64,000 nucleotides of DNA, from assembly GCA_028685185.1 (NCBI GenBank), contig JAQUEK010000004.1, positions 62,001 to 126,000 on the forward strand, given 5' to 3'. The notes beneath the pieces are model-generated. The model did not search any database. It had not been told where the DNA came from and was given only the letters and a program-made list of their open reading frames with translations. How positions within the stretch are numbered: position 1 is the first letter of the stretch; each line of letters begins with the position of its first letter. The DNA is from Candidatus Altimarinota bacterium (GTDB lineage: Bacteria; Patescibacteriota; Gracilibacteria; BD1-5; UBA2023). A program made the position numbers and the translations under genes. Positions 35,368 through 47,085 of the stretch are shown here, one piece after another.

Positions 35368-35706
35368 ATGGAGAATAAAGAAATAAAACATCTTACGCTT
35401 GAAGCGACAGATGCAACTTTTACAGAAAGCATAGCAAAATGAGTATCATTGGTTGATTTTTGGGCTGTTTGGTGCGGACCATGTCAAGTAATGATTCCTA
35501 GAATGGATGAGCTTGCGATAAAAATATGAGATAAGGCTAAGATAATGAAAATGAATGTTGATGAAAATATGGTAACTCCTCAATCATTTTGAATCAGATC
35601 AATCCCTACTATGATATTATTCAAAGATTGAAAAGCTGTTGAACAATTCGTAGGAATCCAGGAAGTTGATTTTTTAGTGAAAAAGATCGAAGCGCAATTG
35701 GTATAA
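35368..35706 (+). CDS. trxA: thioredoxin
   Basis: A 112-residue thioredoxin with the active site WCGPC (cysteines 36 and 39) in VDFWAVWCGPCQVMIPRMDE and the cis-proline loop GIRSIPTMILFKDGKAVE. TGA encodes the glycines in SIAKG, KIGD, SFGIRS and FKDGK, which makes this gene one of the simplest proofs of the recoding. The likely reductase is TrxB at 7965-8867, far away on the other strand. It is followed by a terminator and appears to be a single-gene unit. Confidence 0.97.
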
Positions 35707-35713
35707 TCAATTT

Positions 35714-35755
35714 AAAAATAAAAAAAGCCTGAAATCTCAGGCTTTTTTTATTTTT
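35714..35755 (+). terminator. terminator of trxA
   Basis: Stem with core agcctga/tcaggct around aatc, flanked by A and T runs, starting 7 bases after the trxA stop. Confidence 0.85.
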
Positions 35756-35763
35756 TCATAAAT

Positions 35764-35790
35764 TTGACAATACATAATTTAATATATAAT
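35764..35790 (+). promoter_or_regulatory. promoter for the hexapeptide-repeat gene
   Basis: TTGACA (35764-35769) and TATAAT (35785-35790), spacer 15 bases, which is short; the boxes themselves are perfect. The gene start follows 35 bases later. Confidence 0.55.
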
Positions 35791-35825
35791 CGATAGCTCT
35801 GATTTAGAAAAATAAATTTATACTT

Positions 35826-37865
35826 ATGCCAGATACTGAGCGAAATAAGATTGGTTTACATCTGCAACCACAAAATGCAATAAAAGATAATGACACACTT
35901 TGAGAAAGATTCTCATATGATTGAGAATGACTTTCTGAAACTGATGAGATCTGTCTATGAAAAAACCATGAAATCTATGAGATAGAATTATGAGAGCCGA
36001 TTGATTGAATTTCAAGGCAAAAAGATGATTGATATATCAGAATATTGAAAGATGCGATAAATTCTTATCTATATAATTACAGACTGTTAAAAACAGTGTA
36101 TTCCAATTGTCCTTGAACACTAAAAAAAGAAAAAGAGAATGAATTCCTATGACTTATAGATAGGATATGATTGATAAATGATCATATATCTTTACCTTCA
36201 GAAAAAAGGATCCTGTTTTCATGAACAATCGAAGCAATCGATAAGATAAGGGATGAGAAGTGAGATCTGAGCCTTTGAACAAATTCCTATTTTGCAGCAG
36301 GAAGCCTTGATATGTTCTTAAGGCTTATGAACAAATGAGTTCTATCATGAAAAGATATTGAAATAAAGCTATGAAATCGTGTAAATCTTCAGGAAAACAT
36401 ATGAGTTATAAAGCTTATTGAGAACCAATGACATGATAAGACAGAAAAGGCATTGATGAGATTTGAAAGATGAGACATATTATCAAAGCTCCATATACAT
36501 GTAGATGATAATGCATCGATCGCCCATTGAGCCAATATCTGCTCAAAATTCGATAAGGAATCCCAAAGTTACAAAGCTGATGTGCATCTGAGGTTCTGAG
36601 CCTTCTTATGAATAAACTGTATTGTCTGATCTTGATCGGATTTAAAGGAAAATAGCGTGATATGGTTCTGATCTAAGATATGATATAATGTTAAGATCTG
36701 AGAGAACACAGTTATCTGAAAATGATCGAAGATAAAGGATGATGTCAACATATGAAAAAATTGTATTGTCCTAGACTGAGCACATATAAGCAAATGATTC
36801 AAAACTGTTTCTTTCGCTGAATATATGGAAAATGAGATTCATTTTGATTCGAAGCAGGTGAACTCTAAGAAAAGGAGGAATTTCGTTATACAATTATCAG
36901 CAGAAAAGAAAGAAAGGCAGAAACAGCTTTCAGAACTATGAAGCATATATCTGGCAATGTCCAAATTCAACAAGCATAATGTCACTCCGGAAAATAAAAC
37001 CTTTGCAGTTATAGATTCCGCGCTTCTATATCTGAACGAAAGCTTTCCTGAATTAGGGATAATAAGACATATAAGATGAAGGAATGCTAGAGATGAAGAT
37101 GATATAAATGCCCTATCTTGATGATTCTATTGAAATAAACAGATAAATAGGGACTTTGAAGCTTATCTTCAAGCATATCCGAAAGATAAGGAAAAGTTCA
37201 TTGAAGACCTTTGATATATTTACGAGGGTATATTGAATTGAAATGCCAATGTCGAAACATATATAAGATCTCTTCTGGATTTTCCAGCGATCGAAAGTAA
37301 TCCTAATATAACCTTCTTATGAAAAAACAGCTTTGTATGAAATGTTCACATTTGACCTAGCAATAAAAACCTTATCATGGACACTTACATAAGAGAAGAT
37401 GAGAACGCTACAGCCAATATAAGCTATCATGATAATGTGCAATATATACGATGCACTCTGCATTGACCATGAAAAAAGGTTATAACATGATGTTTTGCAG
37501 AATCTGTTTGTTTCCATTGATCCATAAAAGCTTTTGATTCCAGTATCTGAGAACTAAGATTCCCTTCTATAATCAATAATTCTACTGTATTAAATTCGAA
37601 GATATCTTGAAGGTTCAATTGTAATTATTGAAGAGTCATAGGCTCAGAAGTAAGCTTTGATACAACATTATCATGACAGGCAGATAAAGAAATCGTATTA
37701 GAGGAATCAACTGTATGAGAAATGGTGATAATCCGTCCTTGAAACAAATTCACAGACTGTATAATAGGTGATAATACATTCATATGAGAATCCCCTTGAA
37801 GCATGATAATATCTAGAGACTGAGAATATCTAGAATGAAAGGTCATGAAAAAACCGAAAAAATAA
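35826..37865 (+). CDS. hexapeptide-repeat (left-handed beta-helix) protein, 679 residues
   Basis: No signal peptide. Residues about 20-190 are a mixed domain I cannot assign. Residues about 210-330 show hexapeptide periodicity: NASIAHGANICSKFDKES, GINCIVGSGSDLKENSVIWF, IGYNVKIGENTVIGKGSKI and DDVNIGKNCIVLDGAHIS. A helical insert follows, then a second helix-like region near the C-terminus (NSTVLNSKISGRFNCNYG, EESTVGEMVIIRPGNKFTDC). Hexapeptide helices are typical of acyltransferases and nucleotidyltransferases; no catalytic residues are evident. The ending KKPKK is basic. The stop codon lies inside the terminator stem shared with the convergent SulP gene. Confidence 0.8.
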
Positions 37866-37890
37866 AGCCCATCCCCGGGCTTTATTTTTT
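37857..37890. terminator. shared terminator between convergent genes
   Basis: 14-base arms ending in agccc/gggct around atcccc. The TAA of the plus-strand gene (37863-37865) lies in the left arm and the stop of the minus-strand gene (37889-37891) overlaps the right arm. Confidence 0.85.
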
Positions 37891-39562
37891 ATGTATTATA
37901 TTTATCTCATAGCAATATGTTCAATACCTCAGAAGTAGGATTGATAACCTTATTCTCCTTATGAAGCAATTTATATATATGTGTTTTTGACATTATCTTT
38001 TCAAATTCTAAGCTAAGCCCTGAGAAATAAACTTCGATTCACCTGTTATTAAGAGACATGAATGTCTCATCGATTGTTTCAACTCAATCGATATCAAGAT
38101 CTCACATATGGCTGAATGATAGCACTATCTTTATTTTCTTGTCTATCAATTCAAGATGATGTATATTTTTTTCCTGATTAAGATAATTCAATCATCCAGA
38201 GAATTTCAATAATATGATATCTCAATCTTTTTGATCATTATGTATGTAGTGACCTAAATCCAGTTTCTCATGAAACTTGCTGTTTCTGAAAAGTGATATT
38301 TTCGCTCAAGAAGAAGTAATTCTCTTTAAATAAGCAATAAGCGCGATTGCAGTTCATATGACGATTCAGAAAGTAGGATCTTCAACAACAGTAAAGAAAG
38401 CAGTGATTATTGCAACATAAAAAGCTCAATGCTGCATGCTATATAATTTTTTCAGATGCTTTATATCGATAAGACCTATGGCAATATTTATAAGTATCGC
38501 GGCTATTATCGGATATGGCAAAAACAGGAATCAGTTATTGAAGAAAAGCAGAGAAAAAAGCAGAGTGAACAATCATGCTAAAAATGCCGAATATCTACTC
38601 TTACCTCATGCATTTATATTCAATGCAGTCCTTACAAAAACAGCGGTCACTGGCAATCATCCGAATAATCCAGATGCGATATTGGACATTCACAGACCGA
38701 AAACCTCTTTTTCCCTTGAAAATTTAACCTTCGTTATGGTTTGGGCTATTTTGGCAGATATGATTGTTTCAAGTATTGCAATTATCGCAACTATTATTGA
38801 AACGCTTATGACTTTCCTGAATATATCCATGAAATCACTGAAATCTTTGATACGGATAGCTGAAAATATATTCTGGAAAGGAGAAAAACTCATTCATTTG
38901 TACTGATCTGACAGAAGCCTTATACTAGGCAGGTAACCTCATTTTATGGCATATCAGAATAATACTCATGCTATTGTAAGAACTATTACCGCAGGAAAAT
39001 TCGGATATTTTTTCTTTGTGAAAAGAAGGAATATGAATCATACAAGAAACATTGCGAAAGCGCTCAGATTTACGCTTCAGAGATTCAAAAAAGTCTGCCA
39101 AAGTCAGATATAGATTTTCTCAGACGGTTTCAATACCAATCATAATGCGGCATTGAATTGTCATACTGCAATGGTTATTCAAACTCAGATCAAGAATCAA
39201 TGCAAGGCAGTTGTCGGAATCAATGTGATATATTTTGTGATCTTAAGCCAATATACTATCATGATTATTATTCATGAGAAAATAGCTATGAAAGGCAGTA
39301 GCCAAGGTCAGTTGATAAGCGAAAATGAAAGCAATATTCATGACAATGCACCTGCAGCTCAGAAAATATTATATTTGCTTGATGCAAAAATCGCGGCGAT
39401 CATTCATCCCCAAATTCAAGTCAGCAATCATTGCAAAGGAGAAGCACCGGATGCAACTGCAAGTGAAATCGATAAAGGTATATTTATCATTGCAACTGAA
39501 AGTCATGACTTCCAATTGCTCTTTAAATTAGATAAAACTTGTGTCTTATTCATAATATTCAT
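37889..39562 (-). CDS. SulP-family anion permease with STAS domain
   Basis: A 557-residue membrane transporter with about ten to twelve hydrophobic helices and a cytoplasmic C-terminal STAS domain (residues about 440-557; FSHMGDLDIDGVETIDETFM). The N-terminal signature VAMINIPLSISLAVASGASP matches the SulP first helix. The family carries sulfate, bicarbonate or other anions into the cell; the substrate cannot be told here. Stretches such as HGAFYVAIITAFFTVVEDPT and FGIVIGTAIAL belong to the transport core. The ATG at 39562 is followed by another at 39553, and an in-frame ATG lies at 39595. Confidence 0.9.
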
Positions 39563-39619
39563 CTTAAAATATAAAATACATAAAAAGTATCTCATATCAA
39601 AATTTTGTATAACATATCG

Positions 39620-39694
39620 TTAATATGTTCCTGCAAAATCTTGATATATGCTCTGCTTTATGGCAAGAGGTCAGAAGAATAGTTTTTTTTTCAT
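39620..39694 (-). CDS. possible 24-residue small protein upstream of the SulP gene
   Basis: A short frame MKKKLFFGPLAIKQSIYQDF ending AGTY and a TAA, 57 bases before the SulP start. It has one TGA glycine. It could be a leader peptide, a true small protein or chance; I see no family. The surrounding bases are otherwise the untranslated region between SulP and the terminator of the next operon. Confidence 0.3.
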
Positions 39695-39723
39695 AAAAAT
39701 CAACTAAAAAATCGTTTTAATAA

Positions 39724-39756
39724 CAAAAAAGGCCTTTTTACGAAAGGCCTTTTTTG
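39724..39756. terminator. terminator of the 936-residue gene
   Basis: Inverted repeat caaaaaaggcctt/aaggccttttttg with A and T runs, 12 bases past the stop at 39768-39770 on the minus strand. Confidence 0.8.
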
Positions 39757-39767
39757 AATATTAAGAT

Positions 39768-42578
39768 CTATTTTGCAACTCTGAATAAATTAAATTGCTT
39801 TATAAAATTCGATAAAAGCGGTGGTGGATTCTTCAATGCTCTCAATGAATAATTTATCATCACTCATGTAGAGATAGAATGATATCATTCAGTAGCCCTT
39901 ATATATGCCCTATTATCGACAAGATTTCAAGAATCTCAATATAGTCATCAGTCAACAACCAATTGGTTAGTCGTGTTTGTATTTTCATTAGAAACTATGC
40001 TTCAGCTTAAAGTCATGAATACTCATGATATTTTTTTAACATCATTTGAAATCCTGATATCTCATTCCTTAACTATGAATGCCCAACTTGCGTCCTTATC
40101 AGAATAACTGATATTATTGTTTATTATCAAATCTCACTTCTCTAGAATTATAGTTCTCTTACCTGAAAGACTTAAATCTCAATTGATTGCAAGATCACTA
40201 TTATTTCATATCAGTTTCACATTGTTGTTTTTTCCAAAGTTAAACGATGTATTCGCCAAAAAAACATTCAAATCAATTTGAGAGCCTATATTATATGGAT
40301 AATGAGGAAGTAAGTTCTTGGTTATATTTGAGAACTCTTGCTTCTCAGAAACATAATCGCTATAAGAAGAATTTACGACATTTGAATCATCTGTATAATA
40401 AAGTCATCATAACCTTTGGTTTATATCGGCTATATTTGTTTGTGAATTTATTGAAGATACAACGAAATTTCATTTTTTTAGATTTGCGATGAATTCTCAG
40501 GTATTGATTATATCCAAATTATATCATGCTGGCTTAAAAACAAATGCGCTTCATCATGAGATGTTCGAGATTGCGGATTTTGCAACCCTTATAGGCATAG
40601 CCTCCTCAAGATATGAGATACTCGCAAAAAACGTATTAGCACTGGATGAAGGAGGATAATGTGTACTGGTTTGTTCATATATTGAAGAAATCGGATTTCA
40701 TTTGAATTCAGACAAATCATGTCAGTCAAATATTTCAATTGACGGATCCTTATGTCTTACCTCATATGTTCAATCTGGCTTTAGAAACCATATGTCTCAT
40801 ACATAGTATGAAGAGTCGAGTGGTTTGCTAACTTCTCATGTTGCAGGTCATGTTATCAAAGAAGAATTATCCTTTACTATCGCAGTTTTCCCTCAAAGAT
40901 AATAATTACCTCAATTTCAGTCAAAATATAACTTATCTGTATCCATAAACAATCTGACTCAGTTTCAAATGATTGTCTTATGGATTGAAATATCCACAGG
41001 ATAACCGACTCAAGGATTTGTCTTTATCTTGAACAAAGCATTTCAAGATGTTCAAGCCGGTGCTGTCGTCAATTCCTTACAATCGATATCACAAGAATAT
41101 CAAGGCTGTCAATTATTCGATCATTGATCACATGTCTCATTGATTCAGTCTGAATTCGGAATCTCAACGAATCAATCTCAACAATATGTTATAGTTCATG
41201 GTATCGTGGTTGTCCAGCTAGTAAGACATCCTGCATATCAGTTACATTTCCATGTGGCAGAAAATTCCGTCAATACAAGTTCACTTGGGATAGATCATCA
41301 AGCACAAAGAAGAGCTGAATAGGTGGCATTGGTATAGTTTGTTGTAGTTATCATTCAGTTCGAAAGATTCAGATTTGCTACGGATTCATTTCAGATTACA
41401 CAGGAGAATAGCGGTGGAGAAGACCAGCTGGTAAGACATCCTGCATATCAATCACAGCTCCATGTGGCTGAATTTCAAGTTATAGTAAGAACACTCGGAA
41501 CAGATCATCAAGCACAAAGCAATGGTGCGTTTGTGGTATTTGTATAGTTTGTTGTTGTAATTGTTCAATTTAAAAGACCTAATGTGGTTGAGGATAGATT
41601 TCAGATGATACATGATCAACCTGGTGGTGGTGGAGGAGAAGACCAACTCGTAAGACATCCTGCATATCAATCACAGCTCCATGTGGCTGAATTTCAAGTT
41701 ATAGTAAGAACACTCGGAACAGATCATCAAGCACAAAGCAATGGTGCGTTTGTGGCATTTGTATAGTTTGTTGTTGTGATTGTTCAGTTTGAAAGTCCCG
41801 ATGTGGTTGAAGATAAATTTCAGATGATACATGATCAACCTGGTGGTGGAGGTGGTGGATTACTTATAGGCTGACAACTTGCATTACATCATGCTGTTCA
41901 CCATCAAGCATGAGTAGTATCGTTGAAATCACAGACTTCTCATTCTGCTGAATCGATAACAGTATCTCAACAATAGCTCAAGTAAACATTCCAACATTCA
42001 TTCGGATGCGTAATGACGCTTGACCATATCCTGTTTGTCTGATCTGGTATAAAAACCGTTGGTCAGGCTCAACCTCAGACCGGTTCACGATAGAAATAAC
42101 CAGTTGGAGTATTTCAAGAAGATTTTCAGATTTCAGTCTTGTATCATATATTATATACAAATTGTGCTACCGGGGCACTTGGATTAGGAACGGATGGTTT
42201 GCTTATGACACAATCATTATTCGCAAAAGCGATTATCCATCTCATACCTCAAGGGCTGACACTACTAACTCTTCATCATAATGGAGGAGTCCATCATAAA
42301 GCACTCGAACAATTCGGGCTTAATGATCAGCTTTCCCTTGACCAAACTTTGACTTGGGAATCTCAGTTGCTTATAAAGCTCAATCATGGTGTTCTCATCA
42401 TATCCAAAGGATATATGTTTCTGGTATTGCTTCATGTAGGTAAATAATACCTTTCATTCGTATTATCTCAGGGACAGCTGTTTTCAAATGTTGAGGAAAC
42501 GGCTGGATTTATGGCATAAGCATTGAAACTTATACTCATCGCTGACAATAGAAGCAATAATTTAATTTTATTCATCAT
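39768..42578 (-). CDS. secreted repetitive protein, 936 residues
   Basis: Signal peptide MMNKIKLLLLLSAMSISFNA, then several cysteine-containing domains. A block at residues about 235-450 has three tandem copies of a 70-73 residue module, each with a proline run (PPPPPGGSCIIGNLSSTTSG), TITTTNYTNATNAPLLCAGG and SATWSCDGYAGCLTSW. The second half contains beta-solenoid-like strands (NNNVKLIGNNSDLAINGDLS). Paired cysteines per module suggest disulfide-stabilised Ig-like folds, so an extracellular adhesin is likely (inference). Its start overlaps the stop of the 54-residue gene by 11 bases. Confidence 0.78.
41220..41868 (-). repeat. three tandem repeats in the 936-residue gene
   Basis: Copies start near 41220, 41431 and 41650 (spacing about 210 and 219 bases). 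The second and third copies are nearly identical at nucleotide level over more than 200 bases, including gtaagacatcctgcatatca and the proline-coding gtggtgg runs; the first is more diverged. Confidence 0.88.
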
Positions 42579-42732
42579 CTTGATTAATTGATTTAAAATC
42601 TATATTTAGAGGCTTTGAACGGTCTAGCGCGGGTTTTTTCTCTTCAGAAAAATAATTGAAGGCAAAATATAATGCGAATATCAGAACTAACAGGCCGATA
42701 ATTGTAAAAACTATATTATAGTATCTTTTCAT
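42568..42732 (-). CDS. 54-residue single-pass membrane protein
   Basis: MKRYYNIVFTIIGLLVLIFA followed by LYFAFNYFSEEKKPALDRSK and an acidic tail ending QDDE. One membrane helix at about residues 8-27. It sits 25 bases after the 1,398-residue gene and overlaps the start of the 936-residue gene (stop and start within GATGATGAATAA), a translational-coupling arrangement. It may be an export or anchoring partner of its neighbours. Confidence 0.7.
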   Translation of the reverse strand: MKRYYNIVFTIIGLLVLIFALYFAFNYFSEEKKPALDRSKPLNIDFKSINQDDE

Positions 42733-42757
42733 ATGATTGCAAAATTATTAATTATGG

Positions 42758-45700
42758 CTATTCATCATTTTGGTTTCAATCTATATCGATCGGACCATCT
42801 CATCATCCTGTCTGTGATTCTGCTCATGAAGCCTTTTTATTGAAATTACCTTCAATCAAAGTTCCTCACACAGTAAGCTGATCTGCATTATTTTTCTCCT
42901 TTGCAGGCTTATAGAATGAACCCTTTCAGAACACAGGCAATCAAGGTATGATCTCTGAAGATTTGTATCCTGGTATATCTAGTGAGAATTTCATGTTATT
43001 TATCATGATTGCAGAATTCTGACAAGTGCTCCATCTTACAAAAGACAGATTAAACGTTCATTTCAGTCAGATATCATTATTCTTTCATTTCAATGCATCG
43101 TTCATCACCTTTATCTTCTGATTATCATCCTTTATATTATCCATTTTTTCAACAAGATCCTTATAATTCTTGTTGTTTTGCGGATCTGCCTTAATCTGAG
43201 CTTTGATTTGGTCAAACTTTGATATAAGAACCCTATTAGGTATCTTATCAACATATTCAAGTTTATTTCATGAATTATCCATGCTCTTTTCAGAACCGGC
43301 ATGAAGCTCAACATTTCAATATATCGGAACCACGCTATGGAATCATTTTCTTGATTTTCATCCTTTTGTCGGAACCTTTTGAGTAAAATTCACGAACACT
43401 ATTGCATTTTCAACTGTCTTGGTGACTTTTCATTCGCTTTGATTCTTAACATCATTGCTTGAATCATAGTCATCCTGTGCTCTCTTGTAATCTCATAAAT
43501 CAAAATTCGGTATGAATTTTCTCATGTTTGCGATTTCAGCTTTTTTCACGTGATCAATGACATCATCCTTTCAATCTCTGATCTGATCGACCCTGAAATT
43601 CTTCTTCAATCATAATTTCCTTCTTTCTTTCTTTGCCCAAGGTGTATCTTTCTTAAGCTCATTCATGAATCTCAATCTCCAATCTCATGCAGTATCTCAT
43701 AACATGCTCATCATGACTTGCTTTTTCTTTTCCATATCATCAGGATTTACGCTGTTGCAGTAAGCTATGATATCCTTGCTCTTTGATTTTGGCAATTCTT
43801 TAAGGAATGCTCAGAATTGTTTCCAAGGGCTTTCCGCATCTCAACTTATATACATTTCAGAAAGAAGATTTTGGAATTTCAAGAAGCTTGACTTATATCT
43901 GTCAGAATTCTCTATCTTGTCGCTAAGTTTTTTTATGAGTTCCCTATCATTGAAATTATCTATCTTTGATTCAAAATTATATGATGATCAAGAAACCTCA
44001 ACTTCTGATGTTCTTGTTGGCATTGCAATATCTCTATTTATTTCCTTTCCATATGAAACATCTCAATATTTTGCTCAATTAATAAGGAAATATGATTCTG
44101 AAGATCTATTGTTAGAATCTTTTTCTGCAAAAAATATCTTTTTGATATCTCAGCTTATATATATCTCTTTTCAATCCTTGGATTCCTCAATCTGGATATC
44201 TTTAGATGCGTAAAAATTTTTGATCGGTCATGTATATCTGAATACTGTATATTCCTTTTCTCCTTTTTTCAATACAGTTTTTTCAAATCCTGCTTTTTTG
44301 AAATCAGCCTCTGTGGGCTCTTTCGCATTTATCGAAGCGCTTTCGATCTGATCTTGGCTTGCTGAATCATTTGAATCCTTGAATTCCTGATTCCTGAATT
44401 GGATATTCAGTCATAGGAAGCTTGCCCAAGTTCAGAAATTGAATAATGAAAGTATCACTCATACAGTTAATCATGAGATATTCCATCATTCATTTTTAGC
44501 ATATAGTTCATTTGTGAAATATGTAACAGTGGAATTTTGCAATTTTTGGAGAAGCCTTTGATCAAGTTTCGGATTTCAGGTTTTGAATTCATTGAAATAT
44601 TCTTCAAAGCTTTTGAAAAACACATCAATCTGCTTACTTATCTTTTCATCTCATTTTTCATTGAATTGTTTCTTTACATTATCCCTATCTATAATAAGGT
44701 TATTTGTTTTAGGATCTATCTTTATGTTTTTAAGAAGATCTCTGGTTTTTACTATTTCTCTTTCGATTGCCTTATTCTTATCATTCCAGTTAAGTTCGAC
44801 ATGTGCTCAGACTGACACTAGACTCAGAGAGACTCAAGGCACTACAGTAAGATTTCAATCTACCTTTTCGGCGGTTCAGATTTTTTCCTTATTCATATCC
44901 TTTGCTGTCATTGCATAATTTGCAGAAACATATGGTATGAAATTTGCGATTCACACATTTACAGAAGCTGTCTTATCCTGATTCTGATAAACTCTCTTTG
45001 AAACATAGAATCAAAGGATTCATTTATAGTTTTTCATATCAAGTCAGTTTATGATCTGACCTATGATATCTCATCCTTTCGGCGTATCTCAATGTACATT
45101 GATCGCTCATCAGAATAATCAGAAATTCATTTCTGAACTTTGGATCAGCGTTCATTTTATAAGATCCTTTATCCTTTGCAGATCTCATTCATTTTCAGCT
45201 TTAGGTAATCCATATTTCTCTTTCAATTCTCATAATCTCTTTTTGATGATTTCTTCATTTTGCTTATCATTCAATAGCTTATCTATGTCATTTTCCAATT
45301 TCTCCTCATATGTAAGCTCATTCTTCATGAAATCCTTTTCTGTTCAATCCAAGATGGCATAATATCAATCAAGGTTTCAATTCTTACCCATCTTTGTCAT
45401 TTTCTCGACAAGCTTTCAATAAAATGACTCTTTTATCTTCAATAATTCATCTCTTGTGGTTTCTGGTTTTATCTCTTTAACTCCAAGTCTTTTTAAAAGA
45501 ACATTGAAATCCTGAACCGTTTTGAATTTATTGGATAATGAATCTTTCATGAATGTCTCAGAGATATGTTGTCATTGGACCATATCTCAACCTATGAATG
45601 CCAAGTACCATTTTCTTTCAAATTTATTCAATGTCTCAACTTTTCCGTCGGCATCCCTATCTGACATGAAATTGATTATAAATTCTGGATTTGTAACATT

Positions 45701-46954
45701 TAGCTTATCAGCTTCATACTTGCTATCACTTAATCTGACCCTGAATCATTCTGCTTTTACGCTTTCCATGAAATTATTTATAGGACCTTTCTTTATTCTG
45801 GCTATCTTTTTCTTGAATTCAGGATCCTCATTGTATTTTTTTGATAATTTGATGATTTGTTCTTGTTCAGCACTTCTTAATCACCATGTATTTTTGGATT
45901 CATATCATTTGTCTATCCATTTTTCGATTTCGTTTCATTTAATGTTATCGATATTTTTAATGAATGAGCTAAGATTAATCTCATCAAAATCCTTGTTTTC
46001 CAAATGTAGGTAGCTTCAGAAAATCTCATTTAGTTCGATTTCTGCTGGAATTTTCTCAGATTCGCTTTTTGTCTGGGACTTATCTGCTGAAGATTCAGCT
46101 TTTTTTATGGAATCGATATCTACCATGACTTTTGAATTGCCTGGAATTATGGTTCATTCTATTCAATATCTTCCCTTAAAATCAAATATCTTTGTTATCT
46201 TAAGTTTTTTCTTTTCTTTTGAATGATCGAAATAATCAACTTCCTCTCAGACCTTGAATGTTTTTCATTCAAAAGATACTGATTCTAATACTCATTCGAT
46301 TATCCTTGGGTTTGAAATATATTCATCGACTTTTTTCTTGAAGCTGACATCTTTTACATAAAGGCTTTTAAGATTATCCAATTGTCATAGTTCCAATCAA
46401 CCGAAGTAACCTCATTTGTTTTTATATCAAGCAGTTTCCCATGCCTCAAAAGAAGATTCAGGAGCCTTTGATACTGCCAGAAGAGCTGTCGATAAATTAA
46501 GCCTTTTAATATCATCTTCATCAACTCAAAGATAAACGGCAAATTTCTTTACTGTTTCCTTTTCCTGTAATTCTGTTATCTGTTCTTTTAATCCTGTCAG
46601 AGCTTTTCCTACCTCTTTGCTAGTAGCGAATACTTCTTTAAGATTATCTAAGCAAGCTTGGCTATTATCACAAACCAACTTCTTATCACTGTCATATTCA
46701 TCTTTTATAGTATTTAATTGTCATACCATTCAGCTGATATAATCCAAAACATCTTTCGGAACACTTTCTCAAGTTTTCTTCTTGTCCTCTATGAATTTCT
46801 TAACATCCTTAAGGTTTGCTATGAAATCATTAGTAAGTGCACTTGAACTTTCTTTTAGCTCTTTAAGTTCGATCTTATCATTTTTATTGATATCAACTTT
46901 TGATACTACATCCTTTAAAGATTGTATAGAATCTTTTTTTGTTTGTTCTGCCAT
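42758..46954 (-). CDS. large protein of unknown function, 1,398 residues
   Basis: One open frame with no TAA or TAG. It begins MAEQTKKDSIQSLKDVVSKV with no signal peptide and is helical, Lys/Glu-rich for the first 600 residues (VFATSKEVGKALTGLKEQIT). A central segment changes to beta-like, amphipathic strands: GFYVSKRVYQNQDKTASVNV, ANFIPYVSANYAMTAKDM, then VVPGVSLSLVSVGAHVELNW, similar in character to beta-barrel or beta-solenoid strands. No named domain was recognised. Its size is within one residue of the LysM protein's, and it too heads a three-gene operon, here followed by the 54- and 936-residue genes. Confidence 0.72.
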
Positions 46955-47031
46955 AAAATTTGCATTAATAAATATTTGTTTTTATATTCCCTTAAAGGTT
47001 ATCATATTTTTGAAATATGTGCAAATTTCCA

Positions 47032-47066
47032 ACTAAAAAAGAGAGTTGACAACTCTCTTTTTTAGT
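47032..47066. terminator. terminator of the anchored surface-protein gene
   Basis: Palindrome actaaaaaagagagttg / complement around one base, with T runs on both sides. It follows the minus-strand stop at 47086 by 19 bases and precedes the 1,398-residue operon. Confidence 0.8.
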
Positions 47067-47085
47067 ATTTTGATATTAATATGAA

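Noticed and set aside
41220-41868. CRISPR-like array
   Set aside because: The repeats are over 200 bases long, contiguous, in frame and encode protein modules; no spacers or cas genes.
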